A stretch of DNA of 64,000 nucleotides from the NCBI RefSeq assembly GCF_001653515.1, contig NZ_LYOY01000029.1, forward strand, positions 186,001 through 250,000, written 5' to 3'. The notes beneath the pieces are model-generated. The model was not told the origin of the DNA and did not search any database. It saw only the letters and a list, made by a program, of their open reading frames with translations. Positions 63,199 through 64,000 of the stretch are shown here, piece by piece. Numbering within the stretch: position 1 is the stretch's first letter; each line of letters opens with the position of its first letter. The stretch is from Streptomyces sp. ERV7 (GTDB taxonomy: Bacteria > Actinomycetota > Actinomycetes > Streptomycetales > Streptomycetaceae). A program made the translations under genes and the position numbers.

Positions 63199-64000
63199 AT
63201 GCTCCACACCGATGCCGATCTGGCACAGGTGCTGCACACCGGTCCGTTCCATCTGGCGCTGCGCGCCGCGCTCGCCGTCCGCGGACTGCCGCTCCAGCGC
63301 GTCCAGCACCATCTCGCGGGGCGCGGCGTCAAGGTCGGTGTGACCAGCCTGAGTTACTGGCAGCAGGGCGCCCGGCGGCCGCAGCGCGCCGAGTCGCTGC
63401 GGGCGGTGCGCGCCCTGGAGGAGGTCCTCGGGCTGCCCGAGCGCTCGCTGCTGCGGCTGCTCGACGACGGCGAGGCGCGCGAGGGGGCGGAGCGCCCGGC
63501 GGGCCGCTCCTACCGCTCGCTGGTGGAGGCCTCCGGGGCCGTCGAGCGGCTGATCACGGGCCTGGAGTCACCGGTGGACGGGGGGCTGCACACCGTCGGC
63601 CACCACGAGCGGGTACGCGTCGGGGCGCGGCGGGAGCTGGTCGGCCGCGACTCCCAGCAGGTGGTGCGGGCCCACCGGGACGGCGTCGACCGCTATCTCG
63701 CCATCCACCACGGCGACCCCGGCTGCGATCCGTCCCGGGTCCGGGTGCGCGCCGCCGAGAACTGCCGCACCGGGCGGGTGCGGTGGGACGCCGAGACCGG
63801 CGTCCTGGTCGCCGAGCTGCTCTTCGACGCCCGGCTGCGGGCCGGTGAGACGTACCTCTTCGGCTACGGCTTCGAGGACGGCACGGCGGGTCCGAGCAGC
63901 GAGTACGTCCGCGGCTTCAGCTTCGCGGGCGGGCAGTACGTGCTCCAGGTCCGCTTCGACGAGCAGGCGCTGCCGGTACGGTGCCGCCGCTTCTCCCGCA
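63199..64000 (+). CDS. Helix-turn-helix domain protein, truncated by the window end
   Basis: The frame is open from ATG 63199 to the last base, giving at least 267 residues; the 3' end lies outside. The N-terminus has a Cro/C1-like helix-turn-helix (about 20-85): LALRAALAVRGLPLQRVQHHL, TSLSYWQQGARRPQR, then LRAVRALEEVLGLPERSL. After it come beta-type segments (LHTVGHHERVRVGARRELVGRDSQQ, DRYLAIHHGDPGCDPS), followed by a further domain. I recognise no effector domain. It is divergent from the protease and could regulate it; the palindrome at 63053-63064 would be a suitable site. Confidence 0.75.
   Translation, partial: MLHTDADLAQVLHTGPFHLALRAALAVRGLPLQRVQHHLAGRGVKVGVTSLSYWQQGARRPQRAESLRAVRALEEVLGLPERSLLRLLDDGEAREGAERPAGRSYRSLVEASGAVERLITGLESPVDGGLHTVGHHERVRVGARRELVGRDSQQVVRAHRDGVDRYLAIHHGDPGCDPSRVRVRAAENCRTGRVRWDAETGVLVAELLFDARLRAGETYLFGYGFEDGTAGPSSEYVRGFSFAGGQYVLQVRFDEQALPVRCRRFSR

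Overview
This window is the chromosome of a high-GC actinomycete, almost certainly a Streptomyces. The evidence is the strong G/C third-position bias, frequent GTG starts, ATGA/GTGA stop-start overlaps, the developmental regulator WhiA, an RbpA-type RNA polymerase binding protein, OpcA beside Zwf, and actinobacterial SufR. From memory, gene order from about 4.7 kb to 61 kb follows the conserved Streptomyces core chromosome; no alignment was run. I saw no rRNA, tRNA, CRISPR array, intact insertion sequence or prophage.

Layout. (1) 0-4.7 kb is variable, poorly characterised sequence: a gene-poor left edge, a lipoprotein zinc protease, a small secreted protein, two unknown genes, and a DUF5954-type gene that has lost its stop and runs into the convergent amidohydrolase. 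(2) 4.7-10.4 kb: amidohydrolase, class V aminotransferase and the ectABCD operon for ectoine and 5-hydroxyectoine, preceded by two inverted repeats. (3) 10.4-23.4 kb: mostly single genes, including an Old Yellow Enzyme divergent from its likely MarR repressor with paired operators, a secreted nuclease, a half-length MFS protein, an HxlR regulator fused to a PrxQ-like peroxiredoxin, an SMR pump beside a TetR regulator, and a DUF3616 secreted protein. (4) 23.5-30.1 kb: the Fe-S assembly operon sufR-sufB-sufD-Rieske ferredoxin-sufC-sufS-sufU-sufT, with a palindrome at the sufR start that fits SufR autoregulation. (5) 30.4-35.8 kb: a leaderless ABC exporter pair, ctaA and ctaB for heme A, an amidohydrolase and a small unknown gene. 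(6) 36-42.7 kb: the pentose phosphate operon tkt-tal-zwf-opcA-pgl, closed by a strong terminator. (7) 42.8-52.8 kb: a Tat-exported poly-gamma-glutamate hydrolase-like protein, two PH-domain membrane proteins, pgi, an MFS transporter, an RbpA paralogue, secG, and the glycolytic series gap-pgk-tpiA. (8) 53-61.2 kb: a large secreted M14 carboxypeptidase, then uvrC-rapZ-yvcK-whiA. (9) 61.3-64 kb: a secreted papain-like cysteine protease translationally coupled to a membrane-anchored partner, and a helix-turn-helix gene cut by the window end.

How it fits together. Central carbon metabolism is clustered: the oxidative and non-oxidative pentose phosphate genes, pgi and the triose-phosphate genes lie within about 17 kb. 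ctaA and ctaB together make heme A. The suf operon supplies Fe-S clusters and appears to be sensed by its own first gene. Ectoine synthesis gives osmotic and heat protection. The most unusual items are the HxlR-peroxiredoxin fusion, the operator overlapping the sufR start, the hairpin that holds the start codon at 11.76 kb, the protease and membrane-partner pair, and the stop-less DUF5954 gene. Apart from these the window is mostly conserved housekeeping sequence, and I found no convincing large undescribed system.
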